A DNA stretch of 64,000 bases from Polytrichum commune (Eukaryota; Streptophyta; Polytrichopsida; Polytrichales; Polytrichaceae), in contig OX485804.1 in assembly GCA_950295325.1 (NCBI GenBank), positions 8,308,001 to 8,372,000 of the forward strand, written 5' to 3'. The notes below the pieces were generated by a model, which saw only the letters and a program-made list of their open reading frames with translations, was not told the origin of the DNA and made no database searches. Both the position numbers and the translations under genes were made by a program. Positions 1-12,269 of this stretch are shown here, one piece after another (position 1 is the stretch's first letter; each line of letters begins with the position of its first letter).

Positions 1-59
1 AACTTGCCATCTAGGGGATACAATCATATACATAAATTCAATTAACAAAATATCTACTA

Positions 60-470
60 CAAACACATATACTAGCAATCTTTAAACATTTGAAATTGTG
101 GACAACTAGAAGAGACAACCCTTTGACCTATTTTTAACAATCTGCCTTGGAAAAATTAATGTTGGACAATAATATTAAAATAACCATGACAAGCAACAAT
201 AGTTGTTTGATTCTCATGGTGTGCCATAATTTTGTTAGGTCTACCTCTTTGAGGTGGGTTTGATGTAAATTTCTGGCAAACCATAAAACCTTATTTATAG
301 TCTGCTATGTAGGACTTCATACAGATTTTTCATTCATGAAATTTTTTTTGGACCTTTAGGGTTTCACCTTCTAGTGTGAAGTGAACTTGGACAATCTCAA
401 CCTTGTCAACCAACGAGAGCTCTTAGATTGCAATGGTCGCGGTCCTTCAATCTTGTGTGTGAAATGACCC
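60..470 (+). repeat. Dispersed repeat family I, copy 1
   Basis: The stretch carries the shared landmarks of this family: a GTTAGGTCTACC-type segment followed about 140 bp later by AGTGTGAAGTGAAC and a run reading CCAACGAGAGCTCTTAGA. The same order is seen at 29865-30200 and 32040-32445. Ends are approximate and no terminal repeats could be fixed. Confidence 0.45.
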
Positions 471-514
471 TAACATGGAGGCTGTCCCAACATGTGAACC
501 CTAAGAAATCACTA

Positions 515-805
515 ATATGTGGTTAATTATCATTATAATCGGATCTTGATTATTTTATGCAAAAATATTCACGGGACTTGGATTGAGACTTGGATCTTGA
601 TTTTTGCTCGACCCAACTCACAACATAAAGTTTCAAGCCTCACCTCCAAAAAATGTTGCCATCTAGGCATCCATGCCATAGTTGGGACTTAGGACTTGGG
701 TCCATGTGTGAAGTGGTAATTCCCACTTCAATGCTCTCAGCGGTTGAGATTGTACAGATTGACCTCATGTGACCTGGGACCCGGTGTGAATTGGTAGACG
801 TTAAA
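515..805 (+). mobile_element. MITE-like family A, truncated copy
   Basis: This segment shares the order of landmarks of family A (TTGATTATTTTATGCAAAAA, CTCGACCCAACTC, TAGGCATCCATG, GGGACTTAGGACTTGGG, ATTGACCTCA, GTGTGAATTGG) with the copies at 29360-29720 and 61708-63109. The left terminus is missing or too diverged to recognise. No coding capacity is visible, as expected of a non-autonomous element. Confidence 0.6.
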
Positions 806-1902
806 CCTCCCCCTATGAATTTAAGTGTAAATTTGTGAATTGAAGCCTAAACAAGTGTATTTAAGCACATCATTCCGCATCCATGATTTAAATCATGATT
901 AATTCCAGTAAGTACATATTATAATTAATTAGGCTTTCTTAATTTGGCAAGCATACTTTCTGATTTAAGCGGGCTTAATCAGAATTAATCAGACTTAATT
1001 ACATTCAATCAGACTTAATTAGTTTAGATGTGTATGAATACTTTGTGAAAGTAGAAGGTATTAACTAAACTATAATATTTAACATACTAAAAAGAGTAAC
1101 TGTAGTTGCATTCTAGAATGACAAAGACCCTTTCAATGGTAAGTCACAAAAATCATAACCTCAGTGTTAACGAGGGTTTTGTAATAATTTTGACTTCCAA
1201 GCTAATTGCATGCTTTATTGACGGTTTCATTATGAAACAAAATCCCAATCAATTGTTTATTTGCTTAAAGGAAGTGAACAAGGAAACGGTAGAACCGTGA
1301 GGCTATGTCCTTTCTTATGAAAGACTACAATTGTAATTGTCTAGTTTGCTCATTCCAGTCCATGGCTATTTTCTATATCTTTAACCAAAACTTTCTTGAA
1401 TGTTGTGCATCATTTTCTCAAATGTAGGTCAACGATTGAAGCTACCAAAATAACTATACTTAACTAGGAGTTTTTCAATACATTTTAGGAGAAATTATAA
1501 TTAACTATATCTATATATATAACACTATAGTTAACATCCACATTAAATAAAACGGACCAAAAATAGCAAGGACAAGAAACGTCCAAGTGTGAACGCAAAG
1601 TGGTTAGGAAATTTGCTCTTGAAACAGAAAAGTCGATGCATAGTCTCTATCCTATAGACAGAGCCAACAAAAATATTGAACTTTGGACCTTGAAGGTGAA
1701 GTGCATTCAATATGGGAGTTGTGGATAAGTGGCCTTCAAGAATGCAAGGGCAATGGTTTTTTCAAACTCAGGCGGGCGGGCAGAAGTTTTCGGTCAGGTC
1801 CAGAGAATCTGGATTTCTTTCTGGGGGCTGCCCCTGCACGAATATTCCTCCCCCGAAAAGTTCGTAAGGGGGGTTTAACGTTCACCGTGTGAACGGGCCC
1901 TC

Positions 1903-2115
1903 AGTAGCAATAAGCATGTGGAGCTCGTGCATGATAGGGCCTACCAAATGAATGTCACAGGAAGTGGTCTCCGGTTCGAATCCCAACTTTAACACCAAGA
2001 CCGAAGGCCCACCGTCGTCGTCATGCCTCTGTTTGCAGTGGAAAGCGCGGCATACCCGCCATAGCCACATGAATATCCACATTCGCGCATGTACCAGGGT
2101 GGAGATTGAGTTCAC
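1903..2115 (+). mobile_element. Candidate tRNA-derived SINE upstream of the EIPR1-like gene
   Basis: A perfect Pol III B-box-like GGTTCGAATCC lies at about 1973-1983, preceded by an A-box-like TAGCAATAAGCATGTGG at about 1905. The spacing of roughly 65-70 bp is long, and the sequence does not fold as a clean tRNA, so a degenerate SINE fits better than a functional tRNA. The GC-rich body ends about 80 bp before the ATG of the next gene, so it lies in that gene's promoter or 5' UTR. No poly(A) tail or target duplication was identified. Confidence 0.45.
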
Positions 2116-2196
2116 GAGGCTATAGAATTTGGTGTCTTTTCTTTCTGATTCGAAGATTCGTTGTGGAAACAGTGAGTGGAATTTGAGGGATTAGGA

Positions 2197-5100
2197 ATGC
2201 AGGTACCAACCAGGGTTAAGGGTGCTTACGCACTCAATTCCCAGGTAAATGTGATGAACGAAGAATTGTAATTCAGAATGATTCAATGTACTGGCATTGA
2301 AGCCCTTCCATTCGATTCATGGAATGGTTTTTACCTACAGCCCATTTTAGGCGCGGGTCCAGATGAACTTGAGTGCATCCAATTTTGACACCAACTGCAT
2401 GATGAGGTGATGTAGTCTTTGTGAAACTTGCCATGGGTTTTCAACAGATGTTTAATATGGAGTGTGTAATTGTCTTCTTACAGGCCAGATGTATTGCTGG
2501 ACAACAAGGGGATGTGGAGAGCAGCCGGTGGCTGGTGGGCACCTTGAGTGTGCGTGAGGAAAATGAGGTAGGAATTCCATTAACATGTGTTTGGCACGGT
2601 GGCAACATCCAAACCTCTAAAAATCACAGATCCATACTGAATTCACATTGATTCAATTACATCAAAGTACACCACTGAAATAACGCCTACCAAACACAGG
2701 GTTGCAGTTTTAATCTCTTCTTCTATGTTTTAGAATTGCAAGACCTAAAAGGATGAACTATGAGTTGAATCAATATTGAATATCTCATTAGCTAGATGTT
2801 GAGTTAGCACTGAAAAGTTATTAAACCCTAAAGGGTATGTATCGATACTGACTCAACATACTCTGGTCACTTGCATTTTGAGATGAAGACTATTTCGCAT
2901 GCTTCTGTCATGCAACGTGTTTTATAAAGTCCACGGCCACACGGGCTATGGGGAAAGCGAGTGGAATTGGGTTATATTAAGGTCATGGAGGTAATGTAAG
3001 TCAATTTTTGCTGGCTAATGATCGAATTATTATTAGCTTGTTGAAATTGCACATTTTCAATCTGTGCTCGGGGCATGTGAGTTCTTTCAGGTTCATCTGG
3101 TTCAGCTTAACGAAAATAATGCCGAACTTATCTGTAAAGGCTTGTACCCGCACCAGAATGAGATATGGGACCTTGCCGCTTGTCCGTTCGAATCATCATT
3201 CTTCTCAACGGTTTACGCCAAGGGTACATTGCCGCCTGTCTGTTTGAATCATTATTCTTCTCAACTGCCAGAAACAATGCCCTTGTCACATACACTTTGG
3301 CAGTGGAAGTTTTAGGTCACTTAGTCTGTAGATAAATGTAGACTGCATAGTGTCAAAGCTGTACACAAAGTGGTACTAGTATATGCTGTAATGTTGAGAT
3401 TCCTGTGTACTGATTGTAGTCTCAGTGGAGCATATTCGTCATGGACAGAGAGGCCAAGAGTTGCAGTAAAATAAAGGATATGTCCAAAGTAGGAGGGTTG
3501 CAATTTCAGAAAGTGCATGCTGATTTGAGGGGAGTATTTGATGGGTCATTAGGTATTGAGACAGGAACAACGGTGTGGAAAATACCTGAGCAACGAGGAG
3601 GAGGTCTAAACCCTGGATTGTCACTGCAGAACGTTTCCTCTTTACCAGGTCAATCGCAAAGATTAAAGTGGTGAGTCCTCTCTTTGACTAGGCCTGGATC
3701 TTTAAAATGCTAGTGAGGAATAATGAGTCGGGACTAAAGTTACTCTGGGTTCTTCAAAAATAAACTTTGCAAATTCCACGAGTCCAGGGACTTGCAGTGT
3801 ATAAAGCAAGCCTGAAATGTCTGCCACTGAGAACTTGAGCGAGTATGCTGCACCATTCAGCTCCCTCTTTGAGAGCTGGATAGCTCCAAGCTCGTAGCCA
3901 ACCTGAGTGAGTATATAGTCGGCAGTGGAGATTGAGTATACCTGTCCATTGATCCGGAATTGGTGTATGAGAGGATGTTTTGCCTTGGTGACATTGGGGA
4001 CATTATTTGAGAATTCTAGAAGGGACTCTATTATACCAGGGTTGGAAAGGTTTGACGGTTTGTCCACAGTGTGTCTTGAATTCCTTACACTGCAGTTTGA
4101 GACCCTCATAGTTCCTGTTCTTAGAATTCATGCCATTTTCATGGCTTATTGTATGTAGAAAGCTCTCTGAGACTAGTAGGAAGGTTGATAAGGTGACCTT
4201 TGGTTAATTTCTTTGTAGAGGGATGCTATTGTTGCTATCATACTTTAATTGGTCAGCTTGGGATGCACGTTTGCAGTACACTCTGGTGGCCATCGGGAAA
4301 ACACCGTCATCTTGTGAGTGTGGGGGGCGAGACTCTGATAATGTGGGATATAGGTGCTCCCCAGAAATTTTTTCAGGTTGTTTGCCCCTCAACTCATCTG
4401 GAACATGTACTTTGTATGAATTTTCTTTCATTTGTGGTGGAAGTTGTGCTTAGTCTCATCTGCTTACATCCTTTGTTCCTAGAAGTTATCATATGTTTTC
4501 TTTGTTAAAGTTATTCTCCTTTATGATGCTGTCTACAAACTCTACAAACTCTAGAAATTATCAGGAGTTATATTCAAAAATCTTACAAGTGGCTTCCTGT
4601 GGATAATGATCTCTTGGAGCAGGGTAGGCAGCATGGCAAGGCTCTGACAATTCGGGCATGATTTGTTAGTACTTTGCAGGCTTCACTACGAGAACCTACT
4701 CGCATGGAAGTGGGGTGCTGGGATCCTCATGACGTCACCAGGCTTGCAACAGCTACGGATGTATCGGTACATTGCTGGGACCTGCGTTCAATGAGGTACT
4801 TCTCCCTTTACCAATGGCAGAGTCACCTTGCAGCTTTCTATGGTGAATTCCATGACAGTTATAGTTGCTACTATTCCAGTTGTGTACCCATGATAAATGT
4901 GATTGAATTACCAACCCTCAAATGTGTGGGATTAAGGGTTTTAGATATAGGTGTTTCTTACTCAGTTCCTTTGCTTGATAACCTCAATGTCTTGAAGGTA
5001 CAATGCACCTTGAGTTGAATATAATGATAGTAGTGTTTTGAACGTGGTGAACAGCACTTGAGGAATATTGCTGTCAGATGCCATTGATCACAGACATCAC

Positions 5101-7863
5101 ATATTCACCTGAAAGTAATCTATTTTGTAGAGCCAATAGATTGTTCATCAAGTGTCATAAAGAACAGTTTCAATCAGTATCAAATCACTTGATTAATGAG
5201 GTGGAATATTTTCATCGTGTGTCATGCTTCATTGTTGCATACAGCCCAACCATGAAGATTGAGCAAGCACATAGCATTCAACTGCACCACATGGATTTCA
5301 ACCCAAAGAAGCAACACCTCATTGTATGGTTATCATCATACAGCTCATCTGTAGCCTATTCTACATGTTTTTGGAGGGCTTCAAAAGCTCTGCTGTTGGA
5401 ATCTCGCCAGTCTATATATTGCAGTTTGCTTGCCTTATTTTGTATGTATATACATGAATATCTTGTCATTGTCTTATGATTCTGTGTGGTCATAGATTAG
5501 CCAAGTATGAATTCCATTGCTTTTCCACCATCAGGTTTTAAGGCATTTCTAAACAACAAAAGATTTTTATGTCCTTCTATCCAAGTTCTCTGATAATTGT
5601 ATCACCTGAGGCAGGCTACCGCAGGGGATGATTCTAGAATCTGCATATGGGACCTTAAGATGCCAAATCATCCCCTGCAAGAATTGCGTGGGCATCATCA
5701 CTGGTAAACCGGGACTGGAATTGTATTACCTGCTCTTGTTTGTATTGCCATAAATTGGATAAGTAAAACTGAAATTGGATAAGTAAGTACACAGTGTATT
5801 GCACTCCTATTGGATTGTTAGATTGCCTCTCATACCTCAAAATGGCAAATGTAATTTAGAGCATATAAATTTTCCTGAAGCAAATTATTCATAATGTTCC
5901 TTTGATATCCCTTCACAAATTACATCTTCGAGTGGGATATGCCTGTTATCAATTTGCTTGCAGCTTTCTTGATACCTCCAGTTACCTTGTTAAGAAAAGT
6001 TGAGGAAATGCATTATGATTGTAGGGCAGTGCAAGTCCGGTATAATTCAACGTATGATGAGCTGCTTCTGGTAAGGGTACCTTGTAACTCTTCCTCTTTT
6101 CTTTGGGTGGAGTAGCAGCTTAATGCTCTTTTTCAATATACAAGAGCAATGTCTTGTGGATGCAATTAGTGAGCTGATTGGTCAATTCCATGTTCCTCTC
6201 TGTAACACGACCTATTGTGTCATAGGCTCTAAATTGATGTCATTACTTAGTACTGCAAAATCCTTCATGCGGCCATAAAAATTAACATTAAGTTGTCTAA
6301 TCCTTCAACAGTGGTTCTTGTCCGACCTGTCCCCACCCCATTTCTCACACTGCTCTTGAATTCCATGCTTTTCTCCTTCCCCTTGGTCTTGTTTTCACAA
6401 GAAACAATGACTGAGAAGCCAAGATGCACAGATGAACAACCATATAGTGAATGCTTTTTGTTGCTCATGTAAGGTGGAGCTAGCTAGTGCTAGAAGCATC
6501 TGACTTGAAGACTTGACAAGTATGAAACCCTTGAGATGTTCCAATTACCCACATCTATTGGCTCTCAATTTTATGAGTAGCTCTCTAACCTGCTACGCAT
6601 TAGTCCTTGTGGGCTTAGTCAGGTTGCTAAATGGCAGCAATCATATGGTTAGTCGAAGGTCAATGTCACCTTTATTTTATATGGTTTTGTTGCATAGAGC
6701 TCAGGCACAGACAACATGGTGAATTTGTGGCGTGTCAGGAATGAATCGGAATCCAAAAGGTCTGCCGTCCCTTAAAGTTGTACTTAGTGAGCCTTTTAAA
6801 GTTGTAAATACAGTATCTGCTAAGGATAAGATAATCCAACCAAAGTCGCTGATGATGCTGGGCCTCCTCAACACTTTGGACCTCCATGTGCATTTGCAAA
6901 ATTGTCTCCTGCAGTTGAATTTCTATGTTTTTCAGTGCAGTTGGTAATCTTTATCTTAAGCTCTCTCATTTGAGATCACCTACTTTCTCTTGCAGTGCAC
7001 CTGCATCCCCAAGGCCCTTTCGAGATGGGTCCCTCTTGCGTTCGTACATTGAATATGAAGACAGTGTCTATGGTATGTGTTTGTAATGCATATTATCCAT
7101 AGTTGTTATGGGTAGACCGCCTACTAGATGAAGACAAGATGACACCTGAATATTTCTAGAAGTGGACTAACTCATGTTCACCTCTCAAATAAAGTATTGC
7201 GCAGTTTAAAATAGGATTGTCATCTTTCAAGATTCTCAACCGAAATGTAGACAAGATGTTTGTCCAGCCAGGATGATATCCCAAAAGTCATGAAGTGTAA
7301 ATTTTGGCTGTCTCTGTCATTTACCAACTTCTCAGGATTACACTGGATTGGGTGGACTTATTTTGTCTATGTCACATCTCAATTGCTGAATTCTTGAGTG
7401 TTTTCCACCTCTTTGTAGGAGTATGAACTGAAGGATGCTTATTCAAGAATTTAATATCCTCGAGTCCTAATGTGAATGTGAACTTTGATAAAAAAATGCG
7501 GTTTTTGTAACCAACTGAATTGCTAAGGTACTTGTAGCAGAAAATTGTCTGATTTGTTTGTTGGATTGTGGCGTCATAGATGTGCAGAACTTACCTTGCA
7601 AGTAGTCCATGACTTCCATGTGTGAGCTGCCTGGCTGAGGTTCTTGTGATAAGCAGGAATTGCATGGAGTACCCGAGACCCATGGATCTTTGCTAGCGTT
7701 TGCTACAATGGAAGAGTAAGTCCTATCTGTGGTTTAGGGTTTAGGGTTTAAGCCTCTTCTTAACTGGTTCCATTGTTGTTGGGTGCACTGCTAATTCAGT
7801 CATGATGTGCAGGTTCTGGTCGATTCTGTGCCTAAGGCAGTACGTACAAAAGTGCAAAAATGA
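2197..7863 (+). CDS. EIPR1/TSSC1-like WD40-repeat protein
   Basis: Thirteen exons: 2197-2244, 2484-2567, 3091-3223, 3553-3670, 4277-4376, 4680-4795, 5245-5323, 5615-5703, 6025-6070, 6698-6759, 6996-7072, 7657-7715, 7813-7863. They give 353 aa with every junction in phase. Diagnostic stretches in order are ARCIAGQQGD, NEIWDLAACPF, TVWKIPEQ, LWWPSGKH, VHCWDLRSM, MDFNPKKQH, TAGDDSRICIWDLKMP, VRYNSTYDELLL, SSGTDNMVNLW, YIEYEDSVYGIAWSTRDPW and FASVCYNGR; they match the EARP-interacting protein 1 (TSSC1) family from end to end. Human EIPR1 is about 387 aa and binds the GARP/EARP tethering complexes in endosome recycling; a plant role is inferred. The ATG at 2197 was chosen because its 16-codon exon joins in phase to the conserved ARC segment. 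The least certain borders are the acceptor at 3553 and the weak donor after 6759. Confidence 0.9.
2690..2900 (+). repeat. Dispersed repeat shared with GRDP intron 5
   Basis: This part of intron 2 of the EIPR1-like gene resembles 22375-22735. Shared landmarks are AGGGTTGCAGTTTTAATC, a GAATCAATATTGAAT-type block, GCTAGATGTTGAGTTAGCAC and GGTCACTTGCATTTTGAG. It is non-coding and of unknown class. Confidence 0.5.
3702..4109 (-). other. Antisense 135-codon reading frame inside intron 4 of the EIPR1-like gene
   Basis: An ATG-started frame runs antisense through nearly the whole 606-bp intron 4. Its predicted product has a balanced composition (for example INGQVYSISTADYILTQVGY) rather than the low-complexity look of chance frames here. 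I do not recognise a domain. It could be a captured gene fragment, a decayed transposon frame or chance. No promoter or splice structure supports expression. Confidence 0.25.
7731..7750 (+). repeat. Short interstitial telomere-type repeat
   Basis: About two and a half copies of the plant telomere unit TTTAGGG lie in the last intron of the EIPR1-like gene, 15 bp after the exon 12 donor. Such short runs are common in plant genes and do not imply a telomere. Confidence 0.8.
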
Positions 7864-10541
7864 CCATTAGTTGCAGTTGCAACTCTTCTCGAGGTGAGAT
7901 GCTTCTAGCCCACTGCATAAAGGCTTGCCAGCAATTTTGGTTACTATCCTCAAAGCTTGGCAGGTGTTGAAGGCGTTGGTAGGTATTCTTCAAGGATGCC
8001 ATGTTTGCTGAATAGAACCGGAGTAGGAGTGCTTATACACATTGAATTAGCAACAATTGTAAAGTGATTTGCATTAACTCGGCTCTCAAGGACCATGTAA
8101 ACAACAAGAGATCTGTAACCACCTCAAAACTTTCTAGCTAGCCCTGGGTGTTTTGCTGCAGATCCAAGCAGTATGTCAAGAATGAAGCTAGAATAACCTC
8201 TAGCTGAAGGATAAGTGACACCACCAAGTTTGTAATCAATTCATCCCAACTAGGTTGCACTTGGTTGAATCTGGGTCTCTGATGTTAGTTCTGGTGATCA
8301 ATTGCGTTAAATTTCCAGCCTCTCAACAGTGCATTGCGTTTTCACCTTCTGGATAAATGTTAATCCGCAGCGACACCCAAACACTGGCCTCCTCCTTCAT
8401 CATCACTACTCTTGTTTACAAAACCACCTGTAGCATTGAAGCCGTAAAATGTGAAGTCAATGTTGGCATTTGCAACCTCTGAACCCTGGACAACTATAAT
8501 TGACTTTTATCAAGCGCACAAACATCACAATCCAAAGAGATTCTAATTTCTGGTCTTTCTCCATCTCAATTTGCACATATCTGTGAAAACATGAATAGAA
8601 TAATGTCAATGAATTATTTAAGCTTTATATGTACTAAACACAAGAACAACCATAGGACTCACCCAAGGTAACGATCATTGTTGGGCTGCTCAACCCTAGT
8701 ATTGTGAATGTGAAGTCGTAGTCACCTCTTGAGTATACATGAGGCATTATAGTTGTGGACAGTTGTCACGTTTAGGGTTTTAAAAGTTGGGGCTGGTAGT
8801 GAAAATCTTGTTTTCTTGGTAGTTTTAAATGACGGGATAGATGTGGACCCAGCAATCGAATAGAGACACATGTATTAATTTGGAATACAAACAATGCGAG
8901 AATTAAAATTTCAAATTTTGGAGTTCATGTCCCTTTTGCATAGGTGGTCAAAGTTCATTTCCTGGATGATGTCTTACATATTGGTCTTTGATAGCCATCT
9001 TTTAAGCATGTTTTGTCATCTTTGAAGCATCTTTGATAGCCATCTTTGGGGTGTTGCCCAAATTGCTAAATGTAATTGTTCCTTAGAACGGGTAACAAAT
9101 ATTGCCTCCTTGCCAAATCTTAGGTCAAGTTCCATGAAGTGAACTCGGCAACAAGGTCCAAAATGCTCTTTTAACTTTATGGGTGAGGACATGGTCATTA
9201 AGGTGCATTAAAGGGCTTTATTGAGGTCCATAACTTTGGCCACATTGTACATATTTTGAATCTTTCTCATGGAAACATCTTGAGAGCTTGTGAGATCATG
9301 GATAGGAAGGGAGGGGGGGGGAGAGGAGGGGGAGGATAATGGAAGGGAACATTTGTGAGCATACAAAAATGCTTGTCACCCTTCCGATGATCAAATTTAC
9401 TTTGACCCAACATTGTATTTCTTCAAATAAAGTTGGACTCGAATGGGACTACATAACATTATTCAACCTCTTATTAGAATTTTGTGGGGCCATGGATTTG
9501 GATGAGTTATTCTTGAATAATTTTCACGGGATCCATTGTAGATGTAGTTTATGCCAATTTTGATATTGGGTTGGGTGTAAAATATTGCCAACTATGATGA
9601 GTTGGAGGTGGGGTAGTGGTGACATCGGGTATCCGTTAGTACATTGTGCCAAGAATGGCAAGGTGTGGCCAAGCCATTATATTAAAGACATGAAATTTTG
9701 GTGGGTGTAGTGTTGTCCACTTTGACAATTAAGGGAGTCACAAGTTTGTGTTGTAAGAAATGAGAACTCAAATATGCAAGTTGATTAATGTTATGTTGCA
9801 CCTATCCATTCCTAATATATGTAAGAATCGCCATGCCAAGTGGAAGGTTTGGGTGGTGATGTGAGGTGGCAATCTTGAATACTCTTCCGGCAAAGGAAGA
9901 CCCCTTGGGTCATTGGGGGCAAAGAAGGTTCAATTAGGTGAGAAATATTACTTTCCCTTAGCACCATAGTGCATACCTACACTTTATATTCGTTTCCAGA
10001 GTTTGCTTGGTGATGTTCATTTTGTGTGGATTGTAAACATGAAATTCATAGTCCAAGATTGCAAACAAAAAGCATACTTTGACACGTCAACCACATGAAC
10101 ACACAACCAATGAAAATAGATGTAAGAGTATATGGGTTTAAGAATCAACATCCTCTCTTTTAAGTTAATTCTACATTTACACCATGGAGTAAGTGCATAC
10201 TCATGGTGGCCATCTTCTTGCTTGATAAAGTTATGTGGGGCCTTACATGGTCACTATCCTTGATTGGATACCTATATGTGAGTGGTATATTGCAAGTTTT
10301 GTAGTCTTATGATGAGATTGCATTATGTGCTAAAATTAAAACTCAAATTTTAAGTTATATTCATTATATCCATCATATTCATTATATTCAACAATGAATG
10401 TAATGGGAGGGTCATCCATGCAAATTGAAATAAAAATCATTGTTATTGGTACCACAATGGGTAAATTCTTGGGCCGATTCAACTATCTGGTGTTGGAATT
10501 GCCAACAACAGGGTTGCATGCCTTGTTGCATACCTTGTTAC
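7864..10541. other. Intergenic stretch without recognisable genes
   Basis: The stretch follows the stop codon of the EIPR1-like gene and must begin with its 3' UTR. No exon-like segment was found. It includes a purine run at 9306-9336; I could assign nothing else. Confidence 0.5.
9306..9336 (+). repeat. Polypurine G-rich run
   Basis: An uninterrupted purine tract contains a nine-G run and several GGG/GGGG runs separated by single A or AGA. It could form a G-quadruplex or triplex on the + strand. It lies between genes and no function can be assigned. Confidence 0.6.
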
Positions 10542-11518
10542 CTAAATGACCATTGTATTGATATTTAAAAAAATTATATTGATCAAAAAATAAAATGTAT
10601 ATGGCAATGTTTTAGAACTTCTTTCATGACAATAATTTATTTGAAAATGTTCCACCTCTATAATACATCCAAATTAAAGTAAATAAGTATGTAACATTAT
10701 CTTCTTATTGATTTTTAAAGTAATTACATGTTGGTATAGTCGAACCTCGTTTATACAACACCCTCAATATTACGACACATTTTTATGAGACCAAACTTTT
10801 TAGTTCAAAACTCCCTCTTTTATACGACTACAACACTCGATAATGCAACATATAGAATCTCCGTGTTGTCATATTAAAGAGGTAGTTAATGCTAGAATCC
10901 CTTTCATCTATACAATGTACATCTAAACTACATCCATTTTCACTTGGGAACCATTTGGGAACTTCACTTATTGTTGGGAACTTAATGGTAATTAGGGTTA
11001 CTAGTGTAGAATGGACATAGTTAGGGTGAGAGTGGGCTCCTGCCTAGTATGTTGCCTTGTACACGGGTGATATAACTTAGTATCACTAGTATCTTGATGC
11101 TAAACGTCATGCATCATTGTTATCTAGTTTCTTATTAGAGAACTCTTTATATTTTGGTGTTAATGAAATTATTAGTTTCCAAAAGTTAGATAGGAATTTA
11201 GATAAGATGACACTTGCTTACTTGGGTAGGCAAGTTGGCAACACCAAAGATCTTTGGACTCTTATTTTAAGAGTTTTTGGGAATATTTGTAATTGTTTGG
11301 AGTTATAAGTTATTATTTCATACCATCTATATTGTTTAAACTTGTTGTATATATTTTTAAGCTCATGTTACTTATGTTTTCATATTCCTCAATAATATGA
11401 CAACTTTACGTAATTTTCCATATTAATGAGAAGACGACAACTCAATGATACGACTTTTTTGTATTTCCCAAAAATGTCATACTAAAGAGGGAGAAAAATA
11501 ATGCAAAGATTTCTCTCG
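10542..11518 (+). mobile_element. Left arm of a large foldback element
   Basis: This stretch of nearly 1 kb reappears as its reverse complement at 12270-13265 with only scattered differences; both arms even keep a 63-codon frame that is almost identical (11117-11308 + and 12485-12676 -). Inside the arm, from about 10738, the sequence GTCGAACCTCGTTTATACAA followed by ATGAGACCAAACTTTTTAG recalls pogo/Emigrant-type terminal repeats, from memory only. No transposase was recognised. Confidence 0.8.
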
Positions 11519-11925
11519 GGCCATCACACCCCCTTGCGTTTTATAACTACATGTGATAAAAGTTTGCTACCCTATATTATATGTCACATATAAATTTAAA
11601 ATTTATGAAAGTTTTTCTACATATGCATAACCATTGATAATATATATTTTTTATATATTTTTGGAATTTTTAGGCATCTTAATTTTTGTAGTAATTGTTT
11701 CAATTCAATTTTGCGTCATTCTAGTTAGAAATGGTATGTTTATTTTAATTTTAAAAAAACATCAAATTTGGTTACCATTTTCTACTATGTAATAGACACC
11801 GTGCATATGTACTCATGAAAAACAATTGATAAAATTTGAACCCATTTTGTTGATGCTATATGTAAAAAGTAGATTTGTTTTATCGCACGTGGTGTTCAAC
11901 TTGACAATGGTATGCTCCCCCCGAG
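11513..11925 (-). mobile_element. MITE family C, copy 1 (in foldback spacer)
   Basis: The reverse complement matches 42850-43200 and 46462-46870 over most of its length. One terminus reads GCACGTGGTGTTCAACTTGA, the inverted form of the terminus at 46475-46500. The body is AT-rich and non-coding. It lies between the two arms of the foldback element. Confidence 0.7.
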
Positions 11926-11992
11926 AGACTTCTTTAAGGAAGAAATATTTTATTGAAGTTGGAGTTCTCCGGAGGCCAAGTTTCTTGTCCGA

Positions 11993-12208
11993 GGCTTTGA
12001 GGTTGCCCGAGAAACTTGACCTCTGGAGAACTCCCCTTGGAAAAAATGTCGCCATGTCATTATTTCATCCATGTACAAAGTTCTCCACCAAAGGACTCTT
12101 GGCCGTAGTGTAAACCACCACCGGACAAGAGTGTCACTCTTGGCCAATCAAATTTTAGATTTCCCCTAGAATTCTTGACCGGAGGACTTCTCCACCGTAG
12201 TGTTAAGC
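11993..12208 (+). repeat. Direct repeat J, copy 1
   Basis: The segment from GGCTTTGAGGTTGCCC to CTTCTCCACCGTAGTGT recurs in the same orientation at 13526-13753 with moderate divergence. The two copies flank the right arm of the foldback element. It is GC-richer than its surroundings, with repeated motifs of the type ACTTCTCCACC.GTAGTGTAAA. No coding function was recognised. Confidence 0.75.
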
Positions 12209-12269
12209 TAGCAGACCTCATATGAGAAACTTAGCCTCCGGAGAACTCCAGCTTAAATAAATTTTTTTT

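Larger units (their letters stand above)
1..1900. other. Non-genic repeat-rich stretch
   Basis: No exon-like reading frame or family match was recognised. The part at about 60-470 resembles segments at 29865-30200 and 32040-32445, and 515-805 belongs to the family repeated four times at 61708-63109. The interval 900-1020 holds short repeats of the type AATCAGACTTAATTA. The remainder (about 1020-1900) shows nothing I can assign. Confidence 0.5.

Noticed and set aside
1973-1983. Possible functional tRNA gene around the GGTTCGAATCC box
   Set aside because: I could not fold an acceptor stem or anticodon arm, and the A-to-B-box spacing is too long. A SINE remnant is more likely.
3510-3552. Alternative acceptor at 3509 for EIPR1-like exon 4
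   Set aside because: It would need a donor at 3211 that removes the conserved VYAKG segment and would add residues without family similarity. The acceptor at 3552 fits both phase and conservation.
7731-7750. Relic of a chromosome-end fusion
   Set aside because: Only about two and a half telomere units lie within an intron, with no flanking telomeric or subtelomeric sequence.
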